Assembly (NCBI GenBank): GCA_903231505.1
Contig: CAFBRK010000169.1
Location: 62,001 to 126,000 of the forward strand
DNA from: Olavius algarvensis associated proteobacterium Delta 3
Lineage (GTDB): Bacteria; Desulfobacterota; Desulfobacteria; Desulfobacterales; CAFBRK01
Length of the DNA stretch: 64,000 nucleotides
Reading direction: 5' to 3'
In this document: positions 17,329 to 26,769 of the stretch, in pieces
Position numbering within the stretch: the stretch's first letter is position 1
Layout of the letters: each line of letters starts with the position of its first letter
Notes under the pieces: model-generated
The model's database searches: none
Seen by the model: the letters and a program-made list of their open reading frames with translations, nothing else
Told to the model about the DNA's origin: nothing
Program-made: the position numbers and the translations under genes

Positions 17329-18333
17329 TCAACAGATACGTGGAAGCTGCTCCCCGGTCAACATGTCCACGATCCGTTTTCCGCCAATGGGGGTGGTCAT
17401 GACGACCTTTCCGGGGTGTTCATCGACGACCTCTCCGATGATACAGGCGTCTTCTCCAAAGGGCTCCTGTTTCATGGCCTCGAGCACCGCTTCCGATTGC
17501 TCCCCTGGGACAAAAGCGATCAATTTGCCTTCATTGGCCAGGTACAGGGGGTCGAATCCGAGCAATTCGCACAACCCCGCAACGGCATCTTTTACCGGAA
17601 TCCGCTTCTCTTCGATGTGGATGCCGGCGTTCGATTTCATGGCAATTTCGTTGAGTGCAGTCCCCAGGCCGCCCCGCGTGGGATCCCGCAGAACGTGGAT
17701 GTCTGTGCTGACCTCAAACATGTTTCGGACCATGTGATTCAGCGGGGCGGTGTCGCTGGTTATCGGGGCGTCAAATGTCAACCCTTCTCGCCGGGTGAGT
17801 ATCGTGACCCCGTGGTCGGCGATGCTCCCGCTGATAATGATCCTATCGCCGATGTGGGCCATGCCGCTGGAAACCCGAATGTCGGGCCGAAGACTGCCGA
17901 CCCCGGAAGTATTGATGAATATCTTGTCCACGGCGCCTTTGGGAACCACTTTCGTATCCCCGGTGACGATCTGGATCCCCGCTGCCTTGGCCGCTGCCTG
18001 CATGCTGGCCAGTATCCGTTTCAAGTCATCCATCGGGAAGCCTTCTTCGATGATCAAGCCAGCGCTGAGAAACAGCGGCACAGCGCCGCACATGGAAATG
18101 TCGTTGACGGTGCCGTTGATGGCCAGATCTCCGATGTCTCCACCCGGGAAAAAGATCGGATCCACCGTATAGGAGTCCGTTGAAAAGGCGAGACGCCGGC
18201 CATCTATGGCGAATACCGCACCGTCGTCCAGTTGGGCCAGTATGGTATTGTCGAAAAACGGGAGGATGATTTCGGTGGTCAACAGATGGGACAGTTTTCC
18301 GCCGCTGCCATGATCTAGTAATATTTTGTCCAT
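17329..18333 (-). CDS. hypE: HypE, hydrogenase cyanide-ligand synthesis protein
   Basis: A 334-residue PurM/AIR-synthase-like protein that dehydrates its C-terminal thiocarboxamide to thiocyanate, the source of the CN ligands on the hydrogenase iron. It begins MDKILLDHGSGGKLSH and ends EQLPRIC, the required terminal cysteine being intact. The ATP-binding region includes FSTDSYTVDPIFFPGGDIGDLA and ITGDTKVV-like VTGDTKVVPKGAVD. It is last of the hypCFDE series on minus; a repeat-rich spacer separates it from hypD, so coupling is loose. Confidence 0.96.
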   Translation of the reverse strand: MDKILLDHGSGGKLSHLLTTEIILPFFDNTILAQLDDGAVFAIDGRRLAFSTDSYTVDPIFFPGGDIGDLAINGTVNDISMCGAVPLFLSAGLIIEEGFPMDDLKRILASMQAAAKAAGIQIVTGDTKVVPKGAVDKIFINTSGVGSLRPDIRVSSGMAHIGDRIIISGSIADHGVTILTRREGLTFDAPITSDTAPLNHMVRNMFEVSTDIHVLRDPTRGGLGTALNEIAMKSNAGIHIEEKRIPVKDAVAGLCELLGFDPLYLANEGKLIAFVPGEQSEAVLEAMKQEPFGEDACIIGEVVDEHPGKVVMTTPIGGKRIVDMLTGEQLPRIC

Positions 18334-18334
18334 A

Positions 18335-18440
18335 AGTCGTGTTCGGTGTTTTGTGTTTCGTGTTTCGAGCCAGGTGTCTGGTGTCAGGTGTCGGGTATCA
18401 GATGACCGGCAAACCGGCGAACTGGCAAACCGGCAGACTG
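18335..18440. repeat. Short degenerate-word array between hypE and hypD
   Basis: Successive variants of GTTTCGTGTTTCG, GGTGTCTGGTGTCAGGTGTC and CCGGCAAACCGGCGAACTGG run for about 100 bases. The same vocabulary recurs at 26770-26962, 35956-36330 and 50032-50370. No gene or ordinary regulatory site is evident. Confidence 0.65.
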
Positions 18441-18459
18441 ACTTTCGGTACAGACTCCG

Positions 18460-19554
18460 CTACTCTTCATCATGAAACCGATAGAAGGCCGCACAGGTTC
18501 CTTCGCTGGATACCATGCAGGGACCGACCGGCGCCATCGGAGTGCACCGCGTCCGAAAGAGCGGGCATTCGGGTGGGGTTTTGCCGCCTGTCAGAATCTC
18601 ACCACACGCGCAGCCTTTCGGTTCCGGAGCCGCTTTGGCAACGATCTGGAAGTGGTCCGCCGCATCGAACGCGACATAGGGCCCCCGCATTTTGAGCCCG
18701 CTCCCGGGAATCGCACCAATGCCCCGCCAGACGGCATCCACCGGTTCGAAGACATCCTGCAGCAGCCGCTGCGCCTTTTCATTCCCCCCGTGGCTGACTG
18801 CCCGTGGGTAGGCGTTCTCAAGACGGGGAGATCCGGATTCGATCTGGTCGACGAGCATCGAAATGCCCCTTAAAATATCCGCCGGCTCGAATCCGGTGAT
18901 CACACACGGCACCCGGTGTCTGTCGAAAAATGGCTGATACCCCGCCTCTCCGATGATCACCGACACGTGGCCCGGGAGAATAAACCCGTTGACCTGAACA
19001 TTTTCCTGATCGGTTAATGCCTCCAGAGCCGGAGGCACGAGCTTGTGGGCGGAGTAGACAAAAAAATTCTCTATGTTCATCTGTCTCGCAGAGAAAATGG
19101 CTGCCGCAACGGTCGGAGCGGTGGTCTCGAATCCGACACCGAGAAATACAACGGACTTGCCCGGGTTATCTTTAGCCATCTGGATACCGTCGAAGGTAGA
19201 ATACACCACACGAATATCCCGACCGTCCGCTTTCTCTTTCAGCAAGGACGACGATGTCCCCGGCACCCGCATGAGGTCTCCGAAGGTCGCGAGGATGACG
19301 TTGTCGTTTCTCGCCAGCTCGATAAACGCATCGATTTCTCCCTGTGCGGTGACACACACCGGACAGCCGGGACCGGACAGCAGGGAAATGGACTTCGGAA
19401 GAATCGAACGGATACCGCTTCTGAAGATCGATACCGTGTGGGTGCCGCAAACCTCCATGAGCCGTACATCCGTCTGGCTGATCGTGTGGATGCGATCGAT
19501 GAGTTTTTTTGACAGCTCGGGATCTCTGTACTCTTCTACGTGTTTCAATGCCAT
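18460..19554 (-). CDS. hypD: HypD, hydrogenase Fe(CN)2CO scaffold protein
   Basis: A 364-residue iron-sulfur protein that, with HypC, holds the iron while CN and CO ligands are placed on it. Conserved motifs are all present: LMEVCGTHT, LLSGPGCPVCVTAQ, GFETTAPT, PGHVSVIIG and the C-terminal cysteine cluster spread over CGEILTGGKTPPECPLF, RTRCTPMAPVGPCMVSSEGTCAAFY. It is between hypF and hypE on minus; a 139-base spacer precedes it. Confidence 0.97.
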   Translation of the reverse strand: MALKHVEEYRDPELSKKLIDRIHTISQTDVRLMEVCGTHTVSIFRSGIRSILPKSISLLSGPGCPVCVTAQGEIDAFIELARNDNVILATFGDLMRVPGTSSSLLKEKADGRDIRVVYSTFDGIQMAKDNPGKSVVFLGVGFETTAPTVAAAIFSARQMNIENFFVYSAHKLVPPALEALTDQENVQVNGFILPGHVSVIIGEAGYQPFFDRHRVPCVITGFEPADILRGISMLVDQIESGSPRLENAYPRAVSHGGNEKAQRLLQDVFEPVDAVWRGIGAIPGSGLKMRGPYVAFDAADHFQIVAKAAPEPKGCACGEILTGGKTPPECPLFRTRCTPMAPVGPCMVSSEGTCAAFYRFHDEE

Positions 19555-19693
19555 GGCGTACCAACCTCGGAGTTGCCTGTTTTATTAGTTAATTGCGGAT
19601 TCTTGCCCGCCATAGCGCTGTGCGACGGCGGGTCGGGTTTCAACTTTTGCCGTTCTACAGGGGGTGAATCCATTTTCTTTCGGAAACAATGCG

Positions 19694-21982
19694 CTATGGG
19701 CCCTTTCGTACAATGGCTGCCGCCGCCACCGCTTGACCCAACGAAATACCGCCATCATTGGTCGGGACCACCCGATGAGTGTACACGGTAAATCGATTTC
19801 GCTCAAGGGCCCGGATAAATCCGGAAAGCAGCCATAGGTTCTGAAACACGCCGCCGCTCAGTACGACACGGTCGAGGCCGGTTTCCCGGCGCAGGTCTTC
19901 GGCCAGCTGTGTGAAGAGGGCGATGAGCGTCCGATGAAATTTTCCGCCGATGAGGTTGCGCGATATTCCGGAAGTGATGTCACCGGTAATCTCTCTGATC
20001 AACGGTCGGATGTCGATTCGGCGTACCGGTCCCGGGCTCCATCGGAAGCCGTAGATGCCGTCATCACCTTCCGCAGACTGCATCTCCAGTTCCATGGCGG
20101 CCTGTCCCTCGAAATGGACCCGGCTTCGGATGCCGACCATGGCGGCGATACCGTCAAAGAGCCGCCCGAGACTGGATGTTTGGGGCGCGTTAATTCCCCG
20201 GTCGATCATTTGCGTGATGATTCGAAGATTCGTTTCCCCGATCTCGGCCAGCAGGGGTAAATCCAGCGCCCACATCCGCTCACCAAAGGTGCCGTAAAGG
20301 TAACTGACGGCCATGCGCCACGGCTCCGTAATGGCGGAGGTGCTTCCCGGCATGGGAAAATAGTCCAGATGGGCCACCCGGGTAAACTCGGCGTGATCCG
20401 CGATAAGCACTTCCCCGCCCCAAATGGCGCCATCCATGCCAAAGCCGGTACCGTCGAAGGATAGTCCGAGAACCGGACCGTCGATCTGATGCTCGGCCAT
20501 ACAGGATACGATGTGCGCGTGGTGGTGTTGTATCGGTATTTTTTCGGCGCGCTTCTGGTCTTCGGCATACCGGGTGCTCAAATAATCCGGGTGCATGTCG
20601 TACGCGATCCACTCCGGCTCGATGCCCAGAATCCGCTTGAGGTGATCGATGGTCAGCGTAAAAAACTCAAAGGTCGGCAGATTTTCAAGGTCGCCGATGT
20701 GCTGACTTAAAAAGGCGTTTTTCCCTTTGGTCAAACAGACGGTGTTCTTGAGCTCCGCCCCGCAACCCAGAACCGGGGGCATAGGGATCTTCAAAAATAC
20801 CGGCATCGGAACGTAGCCCCGGGATCGCCTCAGAAAACGATTGCTGCCGTCCGTTCGTCGGACAATGGAATCGTCGCTGCGAAGGTAGATATCCCTGTTG
20901 TGAAACAGAAAGAAATCGGCAATGTTGCCCAGCCGCTTCAGGGCATCGTCGTTGTCGATGGCAATCGGTTCGTCGGTCATGTTGCCGCTGGTCATCACCA
21001 GGGCGCTAAAACCATGTGCCAACAGCAGGTAATGCAACGGGGTGTAGGGCAGCATCACACCAAAATAGCGGTTTCCCGGGGCTACCGATTCCGCCAGGGG
21101 GTTTGGCTTTTTTTTGTTTAGAAGGACAATCGGGCGCCGCGAAGACAGAAGCAGGTTTTTTTCTTCTGGCTCTATTGCGGCATAGGTGTTGACCTCCTGG
21201 ATACCGGGGGACATGACGGCAAAGGGCTTTTCTTCACGGTGCTTTCGCCTGCGCAAGCGTCGGACGGCGTTGTCATTGGTAGCGTCCACCGCTAGGTGAA
21301 AGCCTCCAAGCCCCTTTACCGCAATGATACGTCCCTGCTTCAAGATGTTCACCGCTTCACCAATGGGGTCATCGGTCGAGACGGTTTCCCCGGTATGGGT
21401 TCGCAGGCTGACATGGGGCCCGCAATCGGCGCACGCATTGGGCTGGGCATGGAATCGACGGCTCTGCGGGTCGTCATACTCGTTCTGGCAGGCAGCGCAC
21501 ATGGCAAACTGCCGCATGGACGTCTTGGGACGGTCATAGGGGATGTCATCGATAATGGTGTAGCGGGGGCCGCAGTTGGTGCAATTGATGAACGGGTATT
21601 GAAAACGGCGGTCGCCGGGATCGAACAGTTCCCGGCGACAGTCGTCACATATGGAAACATCCGGTGAAATCAGAGTGGCGGGCCCCTCTCCGGTACGACT
21701 GTGAACAATAGTAAAATCGCTATGGCCGTTGAGGTCTGCCGGTTCGACATGGACCTCGATGACATGGGCCAGGGGCGGCTGCTTGTGTGCAAGCTCGGAG
21801 AGGAAATTGTCGATTCGGGCGGACGGGCCTTCGATGTGGATGGTTACGCCGGTGGAGGTGTTGGCGACGGTCCCGTTCAGGCGATGTCGAACCGCGGTTT
21901 GATAGACAAACGGTCGGAATCCGACGCCTTGGACGATACCGTGGATGCGTATCTTTCTGGCAGCACTCTCATCGTCCATCAC
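19694..21982 (-). CDS. hypF: HypF, carbamoyltransferase for hydrogenase CN ligands
   Basis: A 762-residue multidomain enzyme that uses carbamoyl phosphate and ATP to carbamoylate the HypE terminal cysteine. Domains in order: acylphosphatase (KIRIHGIVQGVGFRPFVYQ, about 10-95), two zinc-finger units (CDDCRREL... CTNCGPRYT; CAACQNEYDD... CADCGP, about 110-190), a YrdC-like domain (IIAVKGLGGFHLAVDATN, TSGNMTDEPI) and a Kae1-like domain with the metal site HHHAHIVSCMAEH and GLSFDGTGFGMDG. Length is normal. The start overlaps the hypC stop by 14 bases. Confidence 0.97.
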   Translation of the reverse strand: MMDDESAARKIRIHGIVQGVGFRPFVYQTAVRHRLNGTVANTSTGVTIHIEGPSARIDNFLSELAHKQPPLAHVIEVHVEPADLNGHSDFTIVHSRTGEGPATLISPDVSICDDCRRELFDPGDRRFQYPFINCTNCGPRYTIIDDIPYDRPKTSMRQFAMCAACQNEYDDPQSRRFHAQPNACADCGPHVSLRTHTGETVSTDDPIGEAVNILKQGRIIAVKGLGGFHLAVDATNDNAVRRLRRRKHREEKPFAVMSPGIQEVNTYAAIEPEEKNLLLSSRRPIVLLNKKKPNPLAESVAPGNRYFGVMLPYTPLHYLLLAHGFSALVMTSGNMTDEPIAIDNDDALKRLGNIADFFLFHNRDIYLRSDDSIVRRTDGSNRFLRRSRGYVPMPVFLKIPMPPVLGCGAELKNTVCLTKGKNAFLSQHIGDLENLPTFEFFTLTIDHLKRILGIEPEWIAYDMHPDYLSTRYAEDQKRAEKIPIQHHHAHIVSCMAEHQIDGPVLGLSFDGTGFGMDGAIWGGEVLIADHAEFTRVAHLDYFPMPGSTSAITEPWRMAVSYLYGTFGERMWALDLPLLAEIGETNLRIITQMIDRGINAPQTSSLGRLFDGIAAMVGIRSRVHFEGQAAMELEMQSAEGDDGIYGFRWSPGPVRRIDIRPLIREITGDITSGISRNLIGGKFHRTLIALFTQLAEDLRRETGLDRVVLSGGVFQNLWLLSGFIRALERNRFTVYTHRVVPTNDGGISLGQAVAAAAIVRKGP

Positions 21983-22211
21983 GTTCCAGCCGGTCTACCA
22001 GTTCTGCAGCCTCGCGCAGGAAATCGAGGGTTTCCTTGGCGCTTTTTTCATCGATTTTATGTATGGCGAATCCGGCGTGAACGATCACCCAATCATCCAC
22101 CTGCACATCTTCCAGCAACATCAGGCTGGCCTCGCGCCGAACGCCGTCAACGTCGATGGTGGCCGTCAGGTCATCGATCCGGATTATTTTAGAGGGTATT
22201 GCTAAGCACAT
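21969..22211 (-). CDS. hypC: HypC, hydrogenase maturation chaperone
   Basis: An 80-residue chaperone that partners HypD and the hydrogenase large-subunit precursor. The start at 22211 gives the obligatory N terminus MCLAIPSKI, with the catalytic-position Cys2 intact; the frame is open 17 codons further upstream but those residues are not HypC. The core shows VDGVRREASLMLLEDVQVDDWVIVHAGFAIHKID. It overlaps the protease gene by 23 bases and hypF by 14, so the block is one operon. Confidence 0.96.
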   Translation of the reverse strand: MCLAIPSKIIRIDDLTATIDVDGVRREASLMLLEDVQVDDWVIVHAGFAIHKIDEKSAKETLDFLREAAELVDRLERDGR

Positions 22212-22725
22212 CGTCTTGGGATCCTTCGGGTCTTGGTGTGTATCGAACCCCCAGGCGATCAATCTCTTTGAGGACCATCGTGATGATCTCCTCGATTTTT
22301 GCCTGGATAGTTTCGGTCATCTCAAGGGTGCAGGTTTCGATATCTTCGGGTTCTACACCGACGATGACGGTCTTTGGCACCTTCTCGAGGGCCTGGCACA
22401 TGGTCAGTGCCTCCAGAAAATCGACCTGGTGCAGGGAATTTTTTGCGCGTATCCGTTCGGGTATGGCATCGCCCTCGAGGCGGTAGAGGTCTCCGGGTTT
22501 TCCCTTGTTCCGGATGGCATCGATAACGATCAGTTGGTCTGCTTCGGCGATGGTTCCCAACAAGTTGAGACCCAGAACACCCCCGTCAACCAGGGATACA
22601 TTATCCGGAAATTCGTATCGATAGTTGATCTGTTCCATCACCCGGACGCCGGTGCCCTCGTCGCAAAAGAGAATGTTCCCGATACCGAGAATCATGACCT
22701 GTTCGGTGTGACCATCGCTTCCCAT
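22189..22725 (-). CDS. hyaD: Hydrogenase maturation endopeptidase, HyaD/HynC-type
   Basis: A 178-residue nickel-dependent protease that removes the C-terminal tail of the hydrogenase large subunit after nickel insertion. Motifs: VMILGIGNILFCDEGTGVRVME with the nickel-ligand Glu, then VDGGVLGLNLL and IVIDAIRNKGKPGDLY with the conserved Asp, and SLHQVDFLEAL with the His. The ATG at 22725 with AAGGGA upstream is preferred over the TTG at 22752. Its substrate would be the large subunit encoded just upstream, whose C-terminal [10 protein letters not shown] keeps the usual cleavage site. Confidence 0.93.
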   Translation of the reverse strand: MGSDGHTEQVMILGIGNILFCDEGTGVRVMEQINYRYEFPDNVSLVDGGVLGLNLLGTIAEADQLIVIDAIRNKGKPGDLYRLEGDAIPERIRAKNSLHQVDFLEALTMCQALEKVPKTVIVGVEPEDIETCTLEMTETIQAKIEEIITMVLKEIDRLGVRYTPRPEGSQDDVLSNTL

Positions 22726-22818
22726 GTCGTCGCTGTCCCTTTGAGCGTGCAAGATCTTTGAAAAATAGCAGGCGGAAACCTATCACGGTTTCGGTTTCCC
22801 CGCAAGGTATGGACACCT

Positions 22819-22897
22819 ATAGCGGTTGCCGGAATGCCATTCCGAATCCAGACCCCGGAACCTACCTTCTTTCGGAATATATTTATGGCAACGGCGA
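22819..22897. repeat. 79-bp minimal element with TATAGC-type inverted ends
   Basis: The left end is TATAGCGGTTGCCGGAATGC continuing CATTCCGAA; the inverted right end is TATCGCCGTTGCCATAAATA continuing TATTCCGAA. Only about 20 bases separate the ends, making this the shortest copy and the clearest view of the two end types. It sits between the hydrogenase terminator and the protease gene. Confidence 0.75.
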
Positions 22898-22903
22898 TAA
22901 AGA

Positions 22904-22929
22904 ACCCCCGGCACTTTCGCACCGGGGGT
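22904..22929 (-). terminator. Terminator behind the hydrogenase structural genes
   Basis: Perfect 11-bp stem ACCCCCGGTGC/GCACCGGGGGT with a GAAA loop on minus, followed by TCTTTAT. It lies 27 bases past the large-subunit stop and separates hydrogenase from maturation genes. Confidence 0.85.
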
Positions 22930-22956
22930 ATCTTTGTGTTTGAATAAGGTCGGACT

Positions 22957-24609
22957 CTACAGCGCTTTGATTTTGTATACCTCGTTGCTGTCCGGGTCGA
23001 TCACGTGGACGCCGCAGGCGACACACGGGTCAAAGGAATGGACGGTTCTGAGGACTTCCAGGGGCCGTTTGGGATCTGCAACCGGTGTGCCGATGAGCGC
23101 TTCTTCCACGGGACCGAGCTGGCCTTTTTCATCTCTTGGACCCAGGTTCCAGGTGGACGGCACCACGTACTGGTAATTGCCGATCTTGCCACCTTCAATG
23201 TTGATCCAGTGACCTAAAGAACCCCGGGGAACGTCGTTCAAGCCGACACCCTGTGCCGAGTTCGGCATATCCCAGGACTGATAGGTTTTGGTGTCGCCGG
23301 CTTTGATGTTGCCGACCAGTTCCAGAATCCACCCTTCCATGGCGTTTCCGATGGCCACGCTTTCAAGGCCGCGAGCGGCCGTCCGACCGAGGGTGGAAAA
23401 CAGGGCCTGCACCGGGATGTCCAGCTGCGACAGGGTGCCGTCGACCAGCGGTACGACATCCTTGTGGCCGTTGGCGTAGGCCACCAGCACCCGGGCCAGG
23501 GGGCCGACTTCACAGGAGGCGCCTTCGTAGCGGGGCGCCTTGAACCAGGAGTATTTACCGCCTCCCGGCCGATAATCGGGATTCTCCTTCAAGGGGCGGG
23601 TTTCGCCCTTGTAGGGATGCAGGTTTTTTCCATCCTCATACCAGGCCCGCTGCACATGCTCGGTGACCTTGTCCTGGGTGGCCATTTTTATGCCGCCCAC
23701 ATTACGTTTCATGATGGTGCCGCGGGGCATGTAGAGGCTTTGGGGTTCTGCGGAGGATTGCGGGAATTCTCCCCAGGCCATAAAGTTTGTGGTTCCTCCG
23801 ATGGCGCCCCAGTCTTTGTAGAAGGAGGCCACCGCCAGAAGATCCGGGATGTAAACGTTTTTAATAAAATCCTGGGTTTCTTTCCACAGATAGAGAAATT
23901 CAGCGATCCGGTCGGGCCTCAGGTCTCTTACGCTGGTGATGCCGCCCACGACCAGGGATTGAAGGTGCGGGTTCTTGGCGCCGAAAATGGCGTGCATCCG
24001 GGCGGCCTTGGCCTGGAGCCTCAGGGCTTCGATGTAATGGGCCGATGCCATCAGGTTGGCCTCCGGCGGCAGGTTGTATGCCGAATGACCCCAGTAGGCA
24101 TTGTTCAACGGACCGAGTTGTCCGCTGTCCACAAAGGTCTGGAGGCGCTGCTGGACGTTTTTGTAATACGCTGAGCCGCCCCAGGGGGCATTGCTGACAT
24201 TCTCGGACAGGGAGGCGGTTTTCTTTGGGTCGGCCTTCAGGGCGCTGACCACGTCCACCCAGTCCAGGGCATGGAGGTGATAGAAGTGAACGATATGATC
24301 ATGCTGGAATTGTGCACCGTGGAGAAGATTCCGAATGATCCGCGCGTTGTCGGGAATGGTGACGCCGACCGCGTCTTCGACTGCCCTCACCGAGGACAGA
24401 GCATGGGTCAGCGTTCAGACGCCGCATGAACGCTGTACGAAGTGATGGGCATCGCGGGGATCGCGTCCCTGAAGAATCAGCTCGATACCGCGGAACATCT
24501 GCCCGGAACTCCAGGCATTAACGACCTTGCCGCCGGCCACTTCCACTTCGATCCGGAGGTGGCCTTCAATTCTGGTGATCGGATCGATCGTGATTCGCTT
24601 GTTTGCCAT
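22957..24609 (-). CDS. hynA: [NiFe]-type hydrogenase large subunit with an in-frame UGA (probable selenocysteine) in the N-terminal nickel motif
   Basis: A 550-residue catalytic subunit if UGA at 24415-24417 is read through. Before it: [20 protein letters not shown] and QRSCGV (64 residues). After it: [18 protein letters not shown] to the C-terminal [17 protein letters not shown]. The classical L1 motif RxCGxCxxxH therefore reads R-S-C-G-V-U-T-L-T-H, the UGA taking the second cysteine, which in D. gigas-type enzymes (Cys68) bridges Ni and Fe. The C-terminal CxxC, where Sec normally sits in [NiFeSe] enzymes, keeps both cysteines. A stem-loop suitable as a SECIS starts 15 bases after the UGA. 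Length, coding quality on both sides and the intact cleavage site argue against a dead gene. A sequencing error (TGC to TGA) is the alternative. It follows the small-subunit gene by 49 bases. Confidence 0.92.
24381..24399 (-). promoter_or_regulatory. SECIS-like hairpin downstream of the hydrogenase UGA
   Basis: On minus, stem CTGTCCTC/GAGGGCAG (8 pairs, one G-U) closes a loop GGT. The loop begins 23 bases after the UGA. Bacterial SECIS elements are short stems just 3' of UGA with a G-U-containing tip (family knowledge). The formate dehydrogenase UGA in this window has a hairpin at the same distance. Confidence 0.7.
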
Positions 24610-24658
24610 ATGCTTGCCTCCTGTTCTGGAAACGTAGTGTTGTCAATCGATGAACGAA

Positions 24659-25603
24659 CTATAGCTCCTCGTAGAATGGGGTCATTGTGTCCCAGAAATT
24701 GGGTTCACTGCAACCGATGCAGGGATGACCGGCTTCGACCGGCCAGCTCGTTCCATCGTTGAACTTGACCACCGGGCAGTTATTATAGGTTTCCGGTCCC
24801 TTGCAGCCCACCTGATAGAGGCAGTAGCCCATGGCCGCTTCCTCAGAGCCGAATTCGGTGACCATTTCGTCGTTTTCGAAGTGGGCACGCCGCGGGCACT
24901 GATCGTGGATCGTCTTTCCGTAAGCGAACAGGGGGCGGCCCAACTCGTCGAGGGCCGGCAATTTGCCGAGCAGCAGGTAATTGACGACGGTGCCGACAAA
25001 GTTGACCGGGTTGGGCGGGCAGCCGGCAATTTTGAGTGTCTTGACTCCGGTGGCTTTTTCCACGCTGACGTAACCACCCGGATTCGGAGCCGCCGCCTGG
25101 ATGCCGCCGAAGCTGGAGCAGTTGCCGATGGTGATGGTTGCCGCCGCCTTGGGCACGACGTCCCTGGCAATCTCCAGGAAGGTTTGGCCGCCGACTTTTC
25201 CCCAACCGCCGTCATACTTGGTAGCGACCCCGCCTTCGCACACGCAGATGAACTTGCCGGCGTATTTTTTCATGGCCATCTGAAGATTTTCTTCGGCCTG
25301 ATGCCCGGCGGCAGCCATGATGGTCTCATGGTACTCGATGGACAGGATGTCCAGCACCAGTTCGTCGATCCAGGGATACATGGATCTCAGAACCGATTCC
25401 GAGCAGCCCGTGCATTCTGCGAAATGAAGCCATACCACCGGGGGGCGTTGCGACGGAGCGGCAAAGACCTCTGCCACCTTCGGTACGAACGAAGAGGAAA
25501 GCCCCATCGTGGCCGTAAGGAAGGTACAGAACTTCATGAAGTCCCTTCGTGAGACCCCTTTCTGCTCCAGTCTTTCGTAGAATTGCTTCTGTTCCTTTTC
25601 CAT
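24659..25603 (-). CDS. hynB: [NiFe] hydrogenase small subunit, Tat-exported
   Basis: A 314-residue electron-transfer subunit with a Tat leader (KGVSRRDFMKFCTFL), so the heterodimer is exported, the large subunit riding along. Iron-sulfur ligands: proximal cluster CTGCSES with later TIGNCSSFGG and IAGCPPNPVN; distal and medial region DQCPRRAHFEN, GYCLYQVGCKGPETYNNCP and HPCIGCSEPNFWD. There is no C-terminal membrane helix and no cytochrome b gene adjacent, so a soluble periplasmic enzyme passing electrons to c-type cytochromes is likely (inference). The start at 25603 is fixed by AGGAGG six to seven bases upstream; an in-frame ATG six codons earlier lacks this. First gene of the hydrogenase operon. 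Confidence 0.96.
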   Translation of the reverse strand: MEKEQKQFYERLEQKGVSRRDFMKFCTFLTATMGLSSSFVPKVAEVFAAPSQRPPVVWLHFAECTGCSESVLRSMYPWIDELVLDILSIEYHETIMAAAGHQAEENLQMAMKKYAGKFICVCEGGVATKYDGGWGKVGGQTFLEIARDVVPKAAATITIGNCSSFGGIQAAAPNPGGYVSVEKATGVKTLKIAGCPPNPVNFVGTVVNYLLLGKLPALDELGRPLFAYGKTIHDQCPRRAHFENDEMVTEFGSEEAAMGYCLYQVGCKGPETYNNCPVVKFNDGTSWPVEAGHPCIGCSEPNFWDTMTPFYEEL

Positions 25604-25873
25604 TGGCACCTCCTGATGCAATTAGGGTCGGTTAAACGCCTCTGCGTTGGTTTCTGGAATCTATGAACAGAACCAAAAAATACTGCAGACAATTCCGGTT
25701 CGATGGCCTGTATGAGGGGTCTGTATATGCTATTGTGGAATATGGCACGGCGAATATGATTAGAGACGCGTTCAGAAATTAATATCTCTATTGAATTTCA
25801 ATAGTTATGTCAAGGTAAATCCGGCGATTGCCCCGGAAGTGGCCACGGTATTTTTCCAGGGATAACCGGACGT

Positions 25874-26761
25874 TTACTCCGGCAGTGCCATCGGAATGCC
25901 GCTCTGGTATCCCTGTTCCGCGGCCTTGATATCCAGATGGAGGCTGGAAATCTGTTCCAGCGGGGGATAGACAAAATGGGATGTCTCGCGGGCATCGATG
26001 CCTTTGATGTACTTTTGACAACCGTCACACAGGTTCACCCGGTAGGCCGGTTCACCATCCGGGATGAAGTATTTGAGGGCCCCGCTGTCCCTGTTGCCGC
26101 AAAACGGGCAGCCGATGCGCAGGACCTCCCATTGATGCCAGCAGAAACTGCAGACGAGACGCCGCCGCCCTTCTTCGGGCAGAACAAACAGGATCGGCGG
26201 ACTGCCGCAGATCGGACAGTATCCCTGATGCCATTCCGGCTGTTGTTGCAGATGTCGGGAGAGATCGGCGGCACAAACGGACAGGGACGGCCTGATGCTG
26301 CTGTAGAGGATAAAACTTAGAACCGTCGCGTCGATCCCGATTTCCGCGGCGGCCGTCCTGAGTTGTGCGTCGCTGTCGCCGAGCACCGATTGCACAAGTA
26401 CCGAAATGTCGATGTGACCACCTTCCAGACGGGTCTTCAGGGTCTTGGCAGCGTCGCCGATGTCGCTCCGGGCGGAAACGGCGATGTCACAAATTTCCCC
26501 CAGGACCGTTTTGGCTTCCTCAAGGTCCACCACAAACTCCGGGAGGTTGATGAGGGGAAGCTGCGCTTCGGCTTTGGCGGAGAGGAGGTCGTCGGAAAGG
26601 TGGATCGGATCGATACGGACCCGAGCCGTTGAGGCCTCCTGGGCCAGAAACAGCGGTCCATAGAAATCGAGCAGCTTGGTATATACCGGCCGTTCCTGTT
26701 TGACGGTGTCGACGGCCTTGAGGATCTGTTCGGATGTCACCGGGTCGGTTGTCTGGTTCAT
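25874..26761 (-). CDS. fdhE: FdhE, formate dehydrogenase formation protein
   Basis: A 295-residue rubredoxin-like accessory protein needed for active exported formate dehydrogenase. It has the family's four CxxC pairs: CPICGSPP, VCSFCWHQW, GCPFCGNRD and LCDGCQKY. The N-terminal helical half (QILKAVDTVKQERPVYTKLL) is typical. It lies downstream of fdhAB on minus, separated by a word-repeat array and a terminator, so it may have its own promoter. Confidence 0.93.
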   Translation of the reverse strand: MNQTTDPVTSEQILKAVDTVKQERPVYTKLLDFYGPLFLAQEASTARVRIDPIHLSDDLLSAKAEAQLPLINLPEFVVDLEEAKTVLGEICDIAVSARSDIGDAAKTLKTRLEGGHIDISVLVQSVLGDSDAQLRTAAAEIGIDATVLSFILYSSIRPSLSVCAADLSRHLQQQPEWHQGYCPICGSPPILFVLPEEGRRRLVCSFCWHQWEVLRIGCPFCGNRDSGALKYFIPDGEPAYRVNLCDGCQKYIKGIDARETSHFVYPPLEQISSLHLDIKAAEQGYQSGIPMALPE

Positions 26762-26769
26762 TGATTCAC

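Noticed and set aside
22957-23040. Classical C-terminal selenocysteine of [NiFeSe] hydrogenase
   Set aside because: The motif reads DPCVACGVH with cysteine codons at both positions.
24381-24417. Hydrogenase large subunit as two separate genes or a pseudogene
   Set aside because: The two halves are in the same frame with only UGA between them, motifs on both sides are intact, total length is normal and a SECIS-like hairpin follows.
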